This document shows positions 53,996 through 63,902 of a stretch of 64,000 bases of DNA, in pieces. Made by a program: the position numbers and the translations under genes. How positions within the stretch are numbered: position 1 is the first letter of the stretch; every line of letters begins with the position of its first letter. The DNA is from Alloscardovia criceti DSM 17774 (lineage in GTDB: Bacteria; Actinomycetota; Actinomycetes; Actinomycetales; Bifidobacteriaceae). The DNA is taken from NCBI RefSeq assembly GCF_000376885.1, contig NZ_AQXR01000008.1, forward strand, positions 1-64,000, in the 5' to 3' direction. The notes beneath the pieces are model-generated. The model was given only the letters and a program-made list of their open reading frames with translations, made no database searches and had not been told where the DNA came from.

Positions 53996-54955
53996 CTACT
54001 TACTGCGCGCAACCAAGGTGCCGATGCGTTCAATGAGCTCGTTCACGAAACGATCTGCATCAACAGCTACAGCCACCTTCATGCTCTTACGAGGATCCGT
54101 AATCTTCTTCTCATCACCAATTGTGCGGCCGCGCGTTGGACCATCCACATCCACCTTCATATTGATATCCAGCAGAGTGACAAAGGATGGGTCGATAGCA
54201 ACCGCTACAGCCAAAGGATCATGCAAACCACAACCGCCCAGATATGGTGCTGTGGTTTCGTATGCCTTGATGTAGTAGTCCACGATATCGGCAAAGTGTG
54301 CGCCAGCCTGAGTACCGGTGTCGCGCCACTTCTGCGTATCCTTGTATGTCAAAAGAGTCTGAAGGGTAACATCCAGGCCCACCATGGTTACTGGTGCGCC
54401 GGAGCGGAAGAGATAATTTGCAGCATCTGGATCCTGAGAAATATTTGCCTCAGTCCAAGCATTTACGTTGCCTGGTACCGTCAAAGCGCCGCCCATGATG
54501 ACGATGTTGCCAATCAGATCGACAATTTCTGGATCGTTTTCAATGGCCGCAGCGATATTGGTATCCGGACCTGTTGGTACGTAAATCAAATCCTTGCCAT
54601 ACTTGTGGACTGCTTCGATAATGAAGTCCACAGCACTTTGCTCTTCGACCTGGCGAGGAGAATCTGGAATTTCTACGTCGCCGATGCCATTCTTGCCATG
54701 GATGAATTCAGAAATTTCGAGAACTTCGAAAGAATCTGTAGTACTCGAGTGCTCAATTCCGCGAAAAACGGGCACTTCTGGGTGTCCGAGCATATCGGTG
54801 ATAGCCAGAGCATTGCGCGTTCCCTGATCAACCAATACGTTTCCGTAGGTACCGGTAATACCGATTAACTCTACTTCAGGACTAGCTAACGCATAGGCAA
54901 TAGCCATAGCATCATCTACACCTGTGTCGAGGTCGAGAATCATCTTCTTTGACAT
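53996..54955 (-). CDS. nucleoside hydrolase (inosine-uridine preferring type)
   Basis: The 319-residue product starts with the calcium-binding cluster LDLDTGVDDAMAIAYAL and carries PTGPDTNIAAAIENDPE, IVIMGGALTVPGN, EANISQDPDAANYLF, and the late HDPLAVAVAIDPS with the catalytic histidine-aspartate. It splits ribonucleosides to base and ribose in the cytosol. GGTGAA precedes ATG 54955. A stem of GGGGTG and CACCCC lies between it and the transporter gene, so readthrough may be partial. Confidence 0.92.
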   Translation of the reverse strand: MSKKMILDLDTGVDDAMAIAYALASPEVELIGITGTYGNVLVDQGTRNALAITDMLGHPEVPVFRGIEHSSTTDSFEVLEISEFIHGKNGIGDVEIPDSPRQVEEQSAVDFIIEAVHKYGKDLIYVPTGPDTNIAAAIENDPEIVDLIGNIVIMGGALTVPGNVNAWTEANISQDPDAANYLFRSGAPVTMVGLDVTLQTLLTYKDTQKWRDTGTQAGAHFADIVDYYIKAYETTAPYLGGCGLHDPLAVAVAIDPSFVTLLDINMKVDVDGPTRGRTIGDEKKITDPRKSMKVAVAVDADRFVNELIERIGTLVARSK

Positions 54956-55325
54956 TATCGTTCACCTTTCGGTTGTCTGTTCATACTTCCGTTCTACACC
55001 TAGACTCGTAAAACATCGTATGAAGCTTGTACTACCTCGCTCCAACACTTCATTGGTTAAGCGTTTAATCAGCAGTGATTTAATAATAGCAGGAGATTGG
55101 CGTTCAGCGAAACACCGGTGTGTATTTATGGAAAAAGCGTAGAGTTTCGTAGGAATTTTGTAGAATAAACAACAGCAATAATCGAGGTCATCCCTATACG
55201 ACACACCGTGTGCACCTCACGAGCAGGCTGCTTTCCCCAGAACACGAACAACTGACCATGCGTCAGAAAGCAGAAAGCTAGAACGAGAATACAGACGGAA
55301 TACGGACGAGAATACAGAGGACACC
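54956..55325. other. intergenic region with divergent promoters, no gene
   Basis: About 370 bases with no convincing coding frame. It must hold the promoters for the nucleoside hydrolase (minus) and the methyltransferase-hrpA operon (plus). A minus-strand frame at 55126-55392 has no site or recognisable product. Confidence 0.45.
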
Positions 55326-56066
55326 GTGGCACAACAGCACAAAGACGCTCAAGGCAATACAAAAAAGCGTGCACAGGGACTTGCTCCCGCACAGGCGAAT
55401 GAGCAGTATTTTAGCGCTCAACCACATACGGATGATGAGCGTAGAACGTTAACTATCAGCGTGCGTGGCCACGATTTTGAGGTGGAAGTCTCCAATAGCG
55501 TTTTTTCTAATCATCGTTTGGATCTCGGCACCAAGGTTTTGCTCGATCGTGTACCTTCTGCTGAGGATCTACCTGCAGCTGCACACATCTTGGACTTAGG
55601 TTGCGGCTGGGGGCCTATTACGCTGGCCGTTGCCGCTGAAGCCCCACAGGATGCCACAATTTGGGCATTGGACGTCAATGAGCGCGCTGTCGAGCTGACA
55701 CGGCGCAACGCGGAAAAAGCCGGCTTCTCACAGGTTCGTGCCGGAACTGTGGATAGCTTGGAGAGCACTTTCTCATCCGAGTGGACGGATGCGGCCTTTG
55801 ACCTTATCTGGTCTAATCCCCCAATTCGTATAGGTAAAGAGGCACTGCACACATTGCTGATGACCTATCTGCCGCGTCTTGCACGCGGCGGACATGCCTA
55901 TTTGGTTGTACAAAAACATTTGGGCGCAGATCCGCTGATTGGATGGCTGGAGGACAACCTGAATTCCAACACAGATACCAGCTCAGATATGAATGAACAA
56001 AGATTTACGGTATCCAAATTCGCCTCAGCGAAGGGGTATCGCATTATTGAGGTGACACGTAATTAA
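55326..56066 (+). CDS. class I methyltransferase of the RsmC type
   Basis: The 246-residue product starts at GTG 55326. It has the SAM-binding LDLGCGWGPITLAVAAEAP, the acidic motif ALDVNERAVELTRRNAEKAG, and the amino-methyltransferase motif SNPPIRIGKEALH. RsmC and its relatives modify guanine N2 in rRNA; the short single-domain form is typical of Gram-positives. The stop overlaps the hrpA start (TAATG), so the genes are coupled. Confidence 0.88.
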   Translation: MAQQHKDAQGNTKKRAQGLAPAQANEQYFSAQPHTDDERRTLTISVRGHDFEVEVSNSVFSNHRLDLGTKVLLDRVPSAEDLPAAAHILDLGCGWGPITLAVAAEAPQDATIWALDVNERAVELTRRNAEKAGFSQVRAGTVDSLESTFSSEWTDAAFDLIWSNPPIRIGKEALHTLLMTYLPRLARGGHAYLVVQKHLGADPLIGWLEDNLNSNTDTSSDMNEQRFTVSKFASAKGYRIIEVTRN

Positions 56067-59000
56067 TGGCAGAAAGCACACAGAAAACACAGCAGAAGCG
56101 CGATGATTCCACCTCTGTACGCTCTGCACATGCGAAGCAAAAGAGTACCAACACGCACGCACAGCCACACGCGTCGCGCCTACACTTCAGCTACCCGGAT
56201 GTTTTACCTGTCAGCAATGCACGAGACGAGATTGTGCAGGCGATTCAATCCTCCCAGGTCGTCATCGTCTCGGGTCAGACAGGCTCCGGTAAGACCACGC
56301 AGATTCCTAAAATGCTCTTGGATATGGGACGCGGCACGCATGGAAAGAAGATTATCGTAACGCAGCCGCGACGCATTGCGGCCCGCTCCGTTGCCGAACG
56401 CATTGCAGAGGAAACCCGGACACGCTTAGGTGAGGACATCGGTTATCGTGTGCGTTTTACGGACGAAAGCTCGGCGCACACACGCCTCGTTATTGCCACA
56501 GATGGTATTTTGCTGGCGCATATTCAGCGCGATCCGCTTTTGAGCGCCTATGACACGATTATGATCGATGAAGCGCATGAGCGTAGCTTGAATATCGACT
56601 TTTTGCTGGGGTATTTAACCACGGTTTTGCCGCAGCGACCAGATTTGAAGCTTATTATCACGTCTGCAACCATCGATTCAGAGAAATTCCAGGAGCATTT
56701 TTCGCGGGTTACGGGCAAAAGGGTGCCGATTATCGAAGTCAGTGGTCGCACCTATCCCGTGCAGGTCCTGTATGAAGCTGTGGGCGACTCCCCGAGTCTC
56801 GTACGGAATTTAAGCCAATTTCCTGCGCTTCATCATGGCAATCACGCCAGCGAGGTCTCAGACGATGCCAATAATGCCGATGCTGATGATTTCGATGATG
56901 ACATGGTCGTCTCTACGGCCGTAGCACGCGCGTGCGCTCAGCTGGTCGTGCATTCCACACATACCACAGGGCCACGCGATATACTCGTTTTTGCAGCTGG
57001 CGAGCGCGATATTCGCGAATATGCCACGGCAATTTCTAAGACCTTCGGTGCGCGTGTGTCCGACCAGCGCCGCAGTGATGCTATCGAAATTGTCCCTCTA
57101 TATGCGCGTCTGAGTGCGCGCGACCAGCACAAGGTGTTTGAGGAACATGCACATCAGCGCATTATTATTGCTACAAATGTGGCGGAAACCTCTTTGACTG
57201 TGCCGGGTATCCGCTATGTGGTTGATCCTGGTTTTGCACGCATTTCACGGTATTCCAAGACGGCGAAGGTTCAGCGTTTGCCCATTGAGCCTATTTCTCA
57301 GGCGAGCGCGAATCAGCGTTCGGGCCGATGCGGTCGTGTGGCAGATGGTATAGCTATTCGTTTGTACTCTTCGGATGATTATGAGTCGAGACCGGAGTTT
57401 ACCGATCCCGAAATTTTGCGTACCTCTTTGGGCTCTGTCGTTCTCCAAATGCTGGCCGTAGGGGTGGCACATACAGCTAACGATGTGACGGATTTCGGTT
57501 TTATTGATCCGCCGGATATGCGGGCAGTGAGCGATGGTTTTAATGAATTGCTGGAGCTACGTGCGATTAAGCGGGTGAAGCAGCGTCGGAGCCGTTCGGG
57601 CAAGACGGATATCGTGCTGACGAAAATTGGTCGGCAGTTATCTCGCATTCCTATCGATGTGCGTTTAGCACGCATGATAGTGGAAGCCAGCTCGACCACA
57701 CCAAATAATTTAGCTGCTGTTTTGGCAATTGTGGCGTTTTTGAGTTTGCAAGATCCGCGTGAACGCCCTGAAGAGGTGCGTGATGAGGCCGATCGCATTC
57801 ATAAGCGTTTTGTCAATGATCAGTCCGATTTCTTGACGGCTCTGAATCTGTGGGTGTATTTCTACGAGCGTGATAAGCGTTTGTCGAATTCGCAGTTTAG
57901 AAAGCTCTGCCAAGCCGAGTTTGTGAATTTCCTGCGTATGCGTCAGTGGCGTGACTTGTATCAGCAATTGGTGGCCATGTGTGCGGATATGAAGTGGAAG
58001 GTGGGTTCGGTCACGCCTTTGAAGCGTCCAAGTGCGGAGATTTTGGCTTTGCCGCCGGCTCAGCAGGCAGCGGGCTCTTTGGCAAGCTCTTGGGATGATG
58101 AGAGCATTCATCGCTCGATGCTAGCCGGTCTGCTCTCGTCTATGGGCATGCAGGTGATTCGCGAGCCAAAGGCGTCGCAATTTGCGGGTTTGAAGGGTGC
58201 AGCGCGTGCTCGCGCGATGAAACGTGCGGCGCGATTGTCTAAAAATGAGTATCAGGGTGCTCGTGGTACGCATTTCGCGCTCTTCCCCGGGTCCGCGGTG
58301 GCTTCTACTACCCCATCATGGGTGATGACGAGTGAATTGGTGGAAACCTCACGCTTGTGGGCGCGTACCAGTGCTGCCATTAATCCGCAATGGGCGTATG
58401 ACCTTGCGCGCGATTTAACGCGCACCTCCTATGGCGCTCCGCATTGGTCTGGTAATGCGGGCAGCGCGGTGGCTAGCTCGACTATTCATTTGTATGGTTT
58501 GCCTATTATTTCTGACCGACAGGTACAGTGGGGTCGTATCAATCCTGCCGAGGCACGCAATTTGCTCATCCGTCAGGGCCTCATTGAGGGGGATATTACT
58601 CGGCGTTTCAGCTTTGATGACTTTGTGGAACGTAATCGTGCTGTGCTTGAAGAGGCCGGCGAGGAAGTGCATCGCACACGTCATATCGCAGAAACGGTCA
58701 GCGATGAGGATTTGTTTGATTTTTATGACGCGGTTGTGCCTCAGAATGTGACGTCAGTGGCCGAGCTGGCCTCGTGGTGGAAGAAGGAGCACGCACAGCA
58801 TCCGAAATTGCTGAATTTCGACCCTGCGCAGGTGACGCGTTTAGCCGATGCTGAATCCTCAGATTTGAGCAATTATCCGGATGTGTGGTATGTGCGCGGC
58901 ACAGATTCCACGGAATTTGCGTTCAAACTGAGCTATGTGTACGATCCTCAGGCAGACAACGATGGCGTCACCGTGCATATCCCGCTCTCAGCTTTGTTGC

Positions 59001-60253
59001 GTGTGCAAGCCCGTGATTTCACGTGGACCGTGCCTGGTCTTGTAGATGATTTGATAGTGAATACTATCAAATCGCTGCCTAAGGCATTGCGTGTACAGTT
59101 TGTACCTGCACCGAATACGGCTGCGCGTATACGTGAATGGTTTGATGAGCGTTTCGAAGCTCTCCCAGGTTCGCGGGAGGCCTTGGATAGGGAAATTCCT
59201 GATTTTACGCATGCTTTTACGCAGGCTGCAATTAGTGTGACGAATGCGCAATTACATCCGGAAGATTTTGATGCGGAACAAGTGGAGCGTTTGCCGAATT
59301 TTGTGCGTTTGAATTTTGCGGTGGAAACGGATCCCGTACGCACAGCTCATGGTCGCCGAAAGCGAAAACCTCAGATTTTGGCAACCTCCAAGAATTTGGC
59401 AGAACTTCAGCAGCACTTTAGCGAACGGGCTCAGCAATCGGCACAACATACGATTTCTCAGCAGGCTCAAAAGGCTCAGGCAGCTGGACATGACGTGCAG
59501 CGTGCGGATTTGCTCCACAATGCTGGCGCGACTACGCAATTGCGTCAGGATATGCTGTGGCAGAGCGTGCTCAAGGCGGTAAAGCTGCCAAATGAGCGGA
59601 TTCGTTCGCGTTGGCTAGGCAATGAGGCGTTGATTCTCGCTACGGCTCCGTACGCGAATATCGATGCCACGATTGACGATATGCAGCTCGCAGCCGTAAA
59701 GCGGCTCCTGCCACGCATCGACGCCATCAATTCGGATGCAGAACTGGCCGATGCGGTAGCGGGCATTCTCAATATTTTCGAGGATACCGTATACGCCGTC
59801 GCTCATGATGTTATAGGCATCTTACAAGCCTATGGCCATGTGAGCTCCGTGGTCAGCGGCAAAGCGGATTTGCCTTTGCTCTCCGTGCTACAATCCGTAC
59901 GTTCACATGCGCAAGCTTTGGTCCATACCGGTTTTATCGCCGAAACGCCTGCGGAGTATCTGCCCCGTGTGAAGCGCTATTTGCAAGCGGATATTCTACG
60001 CATTGAAAAGGCAAAGCAGAATCGCGATCGCGACGTGCAGTGGGCATGGGAGGCAGATGAGGCGCAGAACCTCGTTACTCAGACACAGCAGCGTGCCGAT
60101 AAGTCTCCTGCCGGCCCTACGCATGATGAGGCCGTACATAAGGCAGAAAATCTGCGCTGGATGTATGAGGAATTCCTCGTCTCCCTGTGGGCTCAAGAGT
60201 ATGGCACAACGTATCCAATAAGTATGAAGCGGCTGAGAAAAGCTGCCGCCTAA
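56066..60253 (+). CDS. hrpA: ATP-dependent RNA helicase HrpA
   Basis: The 1395-residue product contains motif I VSGQTGSGKTTQIPKM near residue 70, motif II DEAH in MIDEAHERSLNIDFL, motif III ITSATID, motif V NVAETSLTVPGI and motif VI QRSGRCGR. The ratchet/winged-helix and OB parts of DEAH helicases follow. The C-terminal 700 residues are the DUF3418 region unique to HrpA. HrpA resolves stalled ribosomes on mRNA in E. coli. It is translationally coupled to the methyltransferase and ended by its own terminator. Confidence 0.94.
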   Translation: MAESTQKTQQKRDDSTSVRSAHAKQKSTNTHAQPHASRLHFSYPDVLPVSNARDEIVQAIQSSQVVIVSGQTGSGKTTQIPKMLLDMGRGTHGKKIIVTQPRRIAARSVAERIAEETRTRLGEDIGYRVRFTDESSAHTRLVIATDGILLAHIQRDPLLSAYDTIMIDEAHERSLNIDFLLGYLTTVLPQRPDLKLIITSATIDSEKFQEHFSRVTGKRVPIIEVSGRTYPVQVLYEAVGDSPSLVRNLSQFPALHHGNHASEVSDDANNADADDFDDDMVVSTAVARACAQLVVHSTHTTGPRDILVFAAGERDIREYATAISKTFGARVSDQRRSDAIEIVPLYARLSARDQHKVFEEHAHQRIIIATNVAETSLTVPGIRYVVDPGFARISRYSKTAKVQRLPIEPISQASANQRSGRCGRVADGIAIRLYSSDDYESRPEFTDPEILRTSLGSVVLQMLAVGVAHTANDVTDFGFIDPPDMRAVSDGFNELLELRAIKRVKQRRSRSGKTDIVLTKIGRQLSRIPIDVRLARMIVEASSTTPNNLAAVLAIVAFLSLQDPRERPEEVRDEADRIHKRFVNDQSDFLTALNLWVYFYERDKRLSNSQFRKLCQAEFVNFLRMRQWRDLYQQLVAMCADMKWKVGSVTPLKRPSAEILALPPAQQAAGSLASSWDDESIHRSMLAGLLSSMGMQVIREPKASQFAGLKGAARARAMKRAARLSKNEYQGARGTHFALFPGSAVASTTPSWVMTSELVETSRLWARTSAAINPQWAYDLARDLTRTSYGAPHWSGNAGSAVASSTIHLYGLPIISDRQVQWGRINPAEARNLLIRQGLIEGDITRRFSFDDFVERNRAVLEEAGEEVHRTRHIAETVSDEDLFDFYDAVVPQNVTSVAELASWWKKEHAQHPKLLNFDPAQVTRLADAESSDLSNYPDVWYVRGTDSTEFAFKLSYVYDPQADNDGVTVHIPLSALLRVQARDFTWTVPGLVDDLIVNTIKSLPKALRVQFVPAPNTAARIREWFDERFEALPGSREALDREIPDFTHAFTQAAISVTNAQLHPEDFDAEQVERLPNFVRLNFAVETDPVRTAHGRRKRKPQILATSKNLAELQQHFSERAQQSAQHTISQQAQKAQAAGHDVQRADLLHNAGATTQLRQDMLWQSVLKAVKLPNERIRSRWLGNEALILATAPYANIDATIDDMQLAAVKRLLPRIDAINSDAELADAVAGILNIFEDTVYAVAHDVIGILQAYGHVSSVVSGKADLPLLSVLQSVRSHAQALVHTGFIAETPAEYLPRVKRYLQADILRIEKAKQNRDRDVQWAWEADEAQNLVTQTQQRADKSPAGPTHDEAVHKAENLRWMYEEFLVSLWAQEYGTTYPISMKRLRKAAA

Positions 60254-60260
60254 AGTATTC

Positions 60261-60290
60261 GGGATGGTGAATAACCACCATCCCCGTTTT
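60261..60290 (+). terminator. terminator of hrpA
   Basis: GGGATGGTG (60261-60269) pairs with CACCATCCC (60276-60284), then CGTTTT. Confidence 0.8.
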
Positions 60291-60315
60291 GTGGTAAAGC
60301 CATACGCGCAATAAA

Positions 60316-60339
60316 AATGTGCCACCGTGGTGGCACATT
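60316..60339 (-). terminator. terminator of glnA
   Basis: AATGTGCCACC and GGTGGCACATT form a perfect 11-bp stem with a two-base loop region; TTTTAT follows on the minus strand. It lies 26 bases after the glnA stop, back to back with the hrpA terminator. Confidence 0.85.
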
Positions 60340-60364
60340 GTGTTATCGAGAATGCTCTGCATTA

Positions 60365-61702
60365 CTACAAGCGCGGCAAATACTTTTGCAATTCGTATGG
60401 GGTCACCTGCATGCGATACTCCTCCCATTCCTTACGCTTATTGCGCAAGAAATACTCGAATACATGCTCGCCCAATACGGACGCCACGAAATCGGATTTC
60501 TCCATGATTTTCAGCGCCGTATCCAAGGAATCTGGGAGCGGCTGGATGCCCATGGCGAGACGCTCCATATCGGTCAGCTCCCACACGTCATCACTGGTTG
60601 GTTCGCCCAGTTCCATGCCTTGCTTAATGCCATCCAGGCCCGCAGCCAGCAGCACAGAATATGCCAAGTATGGATTGGTCACCGGATCTAGCCCTCTGAA
60701 CTCCATGCGTGCCGAATTGCCTTTACCCGGCTTATACTGTGGAATGCGCAGCAATGCGGAACGATTATTATGTCCCCAGCAGATGAAGCTTGGAGCTTCT
60801 GCCCCACCCCACAAACGCTTGTAAGAATTGACGTACTGATTGGTAACCGCCGTAATTTCTGCGGCGTGGTAAATCAAGCCTGCCGCAAACTGGCGGGCAG
60901 TCTGGCTCATATTAAACTCTTGACCTGCTTCGTAGAAGGCGTTCGCATCACCCTCGAACAGGCTCAAATGCGTGTGCATGCCGGAGCCTGGCTGATCGGC
61001 CAGAGGCTTTGGCATGAAGCTGGCATGAATGCCGCGTTCCAAGGAAATCTCTTTGACCACTGTGCGGAAGGTCATAATATTATCCGCAATCGCTAGGGCA
61101 TCCGCATAACGCAAATCGATTTCGTTTTGACCTGGGCCGGCTTCATGGTGGGAATACTCCACCGAAATGCCCATTTGCTCGAGCATATTCACGGCAGCTC
61201 GACGGAAATCCATACCCGAACTGCGTGGCACATGATCGAAATATCCACCGGCATCAATAGGCACAGGTGGCTTAGAATAATCATCCTGAGGTTCAAACAG
61301 ATAAAATTCGATCTCCGGATGCACATAAAAGGTGAAGCCCATTTCCTTCGCCTGAGCTAAGGTACGCTTCAGCACATAGCGGGGGTCGCCTAAGGATGGC
61401 TGTCCTTCTGGGGTGAGCACATCGCAAAACATGCGCGCTGTGCCTTGTGGACCGCCGCGCCACGGCAAAATTTGGAAAGTTGTAGGGTCGGGACGCACAA
61501 TCATATCGTCCTCAGACACACGTGTTAAGCCCTCGATGGCCGAACCATCGAAACCAATACCCTCTTCAAATGCATCTTCCAACTCTGCAGGAGCGATAGC
61601 CACGGATTTCAACTGTCCGAGCACATCCGTGAACCACAAACGGATAAAACGAATATCTCGTTCTTCTACAGAGCGCAATGCAAATTCTTGTTGCTTATTC
61701 AT
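60365..61702 (-). CDS. glnA: glutamine synthetase, type I
   Basis: The 445-residue product has FTDVLGQLKSVAI, GIGFDGSAIEG, the metal-site strands HPEIEFYLFE and EAGPGQNEIDLRYADAL, GSGMHTHLSL, and NRSALLRIPQYKPGKGNSARMEFRGLDPVTNPYLAYS. It condenses ammonia and glutamate in the cytosol as a dodecamer. The length matches the GSI-alpha subtype, which usually lacks the adenylylation loop tyrosine; none of the KNLY-type site is seen here. It is alone on its transcript, 78 bp after the his operon end. Confidence 0.95.
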   Translation of the reverse strand: MNKQQEFALRSVEERDIRFIRLWFTDVLGQLKSVAIAPAELEDAFEEGIGFDGSAIEGLTRVSEDDMIVRPDPTTFQILPWRGGPQGTARMFCDVLTPEGQPSLGDPRYVLKRTLAQAKEMGFTFYVHPEIEFYLFEPQDDYSKPPVPIDAGGYFDHVPRSSGMDFRRAAVNMLEQMGISVEYSHHEAGPGQNEIDLRYADALAIADNIMTFRTVVKEISLERGIHASFMPKPLADQPGSGMHTHLSLFEGDANAFYEAGQEFNMSQTARQFAAGLIYHAAEITAVTNQYVNSYKRLWGGAEAPSFICWGHNNRSALLRIPQYKPGKGNSARMEFRGLDPVTNPYLAYSVLLAAGLDGIKQGMELGEPTSDDVWELTDMERLAMGIQPLPDSLDTALKIMEKSDFVASVLGEHVFEYFLRNKRKEWEEYRMQVTPYELQKYLPRL

Positions 61703-61779
61703 ATGCTTATTATCTCAATCAAATGTTTCATTGTGTTACGCGTGCCACGATGCGTACAGCCCTCGCACAGCGCTCATCT

Positions 61780-62508
61780 CTACTCAGATAATTGAGCCAC
61801 CTTCAAGGCTTCTGGCAAGGTAAAGGCGTGGCTATACAAAGATTTTCCGAGGATTGCTGCATCTACGTTTCCACCCAAAGAGGACAGCGCGCGCAGATCA
61901 TCCAAAGTAGAAATGCCACCGGATGCCGTCACCTTCGCCGCGGTGTGCGCGGAAACCTCAGCGAGTAGCTCCACATTTGGACCGGACATCATGCCATCAC
62001 GGTTGACATCGGTGACCACGTAGCGTGAGCAGCCCGCTTGGTTGAGCACCTCAATCATGTCAAACAAGTCTCCGCCCTTGCTCGTCCACCCACGCCCCGC
62101 CAACGTGGTGCCGCGCACATCCAAGCCCACAGCGATTTTGTCACCGTAGCGGGAAATCACGTCGGCGGTCCAATCCGGATTTTCCAAGGCGGCAGTACCG
62201 ATATTAACCCGCGCCGCCCCGGCTTGCAGGGCTGCATCGAGGGAGGCATCATCGCGGATACCACCGGAAAGTTCAATATGCACCTGATCGCCCAATTGCT
62301 CAACGATGCTATGCACCTGCGCACGGTTGTCCCCCGTACCGAAAGCCGCATCCAAATCCACCATGTGGATCCACTCAGCACCTTGATCTACCCATTGCTG
62401 AGCAGCCTCGTAGGGACTACCGTAATCGGTTTCAGAGCCAGACTCGCCCTGACGCAGGCGGACGGCCTTTCCATTTCGCACATCTACAGCTGGAAGAAGA
62501 GTTAGCAT
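61780..62508 (-). CDS. priA: bifunctional HisA/TrpF isomerase (PriA)
   Basis: The 242-residue TIM barrel has the opening [20 protein letters not shown] with the catalytic aspartate, [39 protein letters not shown], the second aspartate in [15 protein letters not shown], and [13 protein letters not shown]. The [10 protein letters not shown] loop is the mark of the actinobacterial PriA form, which serves both histidine and tryptophan synthesis. It is the last gene of the his operon here, 48 bp after hisH. Confidence 0.9.
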   Translation of the reverse strand: MLTLLPAVDVRNGKAVRLRQGESGSETDYGSPYEAAQQWVDQGAEWIHMVDLDAAFGTGDNRAQVHSIVEQLGDQVHIELSGGIRDDASLDAALQAGAARVNIGTAALENPDWTADVISRYGDKIAVGLDVRGTTLAGRGWTSKGGDLFDMIEVLNQAGCSRYVVTDVNRDGMMSGPNVELLAEVSAHTAAKVTASGGISTLDDLRALSSLGGNVDAAILGKSLYSHAFTLPEALKVAQLSE

Positions 62509-62556
62509 GGTACGCTCCTTGATATCGCGCGGTTGACACTGTCGAGTTGAGTTACG

Positions 62557-63207
62557 TTAAAAACTGTGCATCCAATTTTTCAAAAGTTGAGCACCAGACT
62601 CACCTGATTTTTCAGGATGGAATTGTGTCACCATCAAAGGTCCTTTTTCCACCGCGGCCACAAAGGTATCATCCCCGTACTGCGTAGTCGTGAAGCGTGG
62701 CTCGAAGTTCTGTGGAAAAACATCTTCATGATGCGCAGATTGAGTTTCTGTCATATCGTGGGCAGCAAAGGAATGGACAAAATAGAAACGTTGCGATGCA
62801 ACGCCGTCGAAGAGCTGGCTGTGCTCGGCTGATTGTACGGTATTCCACCCCATATGTGGCACTACATCCGCGTCAATACGCGTAATATCGCCTTGAATGA
62901 GACCAAGACCTTCGCACACGCTACCGCGCTCATCGCCACGATCAAACATGACCTGCTCACCCACGCACACACCCAGCACCGGGCGTGACTGGGAAATGCG
63001 TTCGTAGATGATGTCATCGCCGTGCGCATCGCGCAAACCTTGCATACAGGCTGCAAAGGCACCTACGCCGGGTACGACCAAACCGTCAGCTTCCAGCGAA
63101 GCCTTGCGATCGTTGGTGAGCACCACGTCTGCACCGATATTCTCCAGGGCGCGCACCATGGAGCGCACATTTCCATAACCGTAATCAAAAACTACCAGTG
63201 AGGTCAT
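62557..63207 (-). CDS. hisH: imidazole glycerol phosphate synthase, glutaminase subunit
   Basis: The 216-residue product is a class I glutamine amidotransferase: VVFDYGYGNVRSM, VPGVGAFAACM, the nucleophile in GVCVGEQVMFD, and the His-Glu pair in TQFHPEKSG. It feeds ammonia to HisF. It overlaps the previous gene by one base, so the two are coupled. The partner hisF is not in the window. Confidence 0.95.
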   Translation of the reverse strand: MTSLVVFDYGYGNVRSMVRALENIGADVVLTNDRKASLEADGLVVPGVGAFAACMQGLRDAHGDDIIYERISQSRPVLGVCVGEQVMFDRGDERGSVCEGLGLIQGDITRIDADVVPHMGWNTVQSAEHSQLFDGVASQRFYFVHSFAAHDMTETQSAHHEDVFPQNFEPRFTTTQYGDDTFVAAVEKGPLMVTQFHPEKSGESGAQLLKNWMHSF

Positions 63208-63902
63208 TAGTTCTCCTCAGCATTATCGAAGTCATCAGACTCAGGAGGATTCTTCATAAAGGAACGAATGAAATCCATGGCCTCCTCCTCATGTGCAAAG
63301 CTGGACGACTCCACACGTGGATAGCCCGAAACTTCCAAATCGGACAGGCTTTGAGCGCCAATGAGTAAATCCTCGATTGTGCCATCCAAAGCTGCAAACA
63401 TCATCGGAGGCGAAAAATCGTTAATCTGCTGACCGTTAAGCCAGTGCCCCATAGTGATTTTATCTGCACGATTAATGCACGCCACGATAGATAAACCGGC
63501 CAACAAATTGGACAGTCCTTGCGCCGCCTCTTCAGGCGCACTGCCCTCATCCTCGTGAAGTATTGCCCCGGCACCGGATGTAAAGCCCACCGCGAGCGCA
63601 TCCACACCCGCTACCTTGCACAGGGCCGCTAAAAACTTAGCATCTGCCAAACGCGTCACCAAAATGGCTATCTTCGCCTTATTGCCCAGCAAGCCTGCGA
63701 GCTCATCGTCAAATTGCGGATCAATGGAGTAATGATCGGATAAATTATCGTCCAATTGATCCAAATCGGAGGTGAAAGAATCAGAAAATTGTTTTTCTAA
63801 GTCGGCAAAAGCCGCATTCACCTGATCATCGCTCAAATCTGAAGAATCAGAGGAGTCGGAAGAATCCGGCGCATCTGGTGTCTGTGAAAAATCATCAGCC
63901 AT
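63207..63902 (-). CDS. SseB-like/uncharacterised protein in the his operon
   Basis: The 231-residue product has a disordered acidic N-terminus with a DSSDSSDSSDLSDD repeat (residues 12-26). An alpha/beta part begins AKIAILVTRLADAKFLAALCKVAGVDALAVGFTSG and continues FAALDGTIEDLL and the YPRVESSSFAHEEEAMDFIRSF end. The segment resembles fragments of SseB-like or his-operon accessory proteins of bifidobacteria, but I cannot assign a function. Its start follows the hisB stop directly, and its stop overlaps hisH, so it is made together with histidine enzymes. Confidence 0.6.
   Translation of the reverse strand: MADDFSQTPDAPDSSDSSDSSDLSDDQVNAAFADLEKQFSDSFTSDLDQLDDNLSDHYSIDPQFDDELAGLLGNKAKIAILVTRLADAKFLAALCKVAGVDALAVGFTSGAGAILHEDEGSAPEEAAQGLSNLLAGLSIVACINRADKITMGHWLNGQQINDFSPPMMFAALDGTIEDLLIGAQSLSDLEVSGYPRVESSSFAHEEEAMDFIRSFMKNPPESDDFDNAEEN

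Noticed and set aside
55126-55392. 88-codon minus-strand frame before the methyltransferase gene
   Set aside because: It overlaps the methyltransferase start in antisense and lacks a ribosome-binding site.
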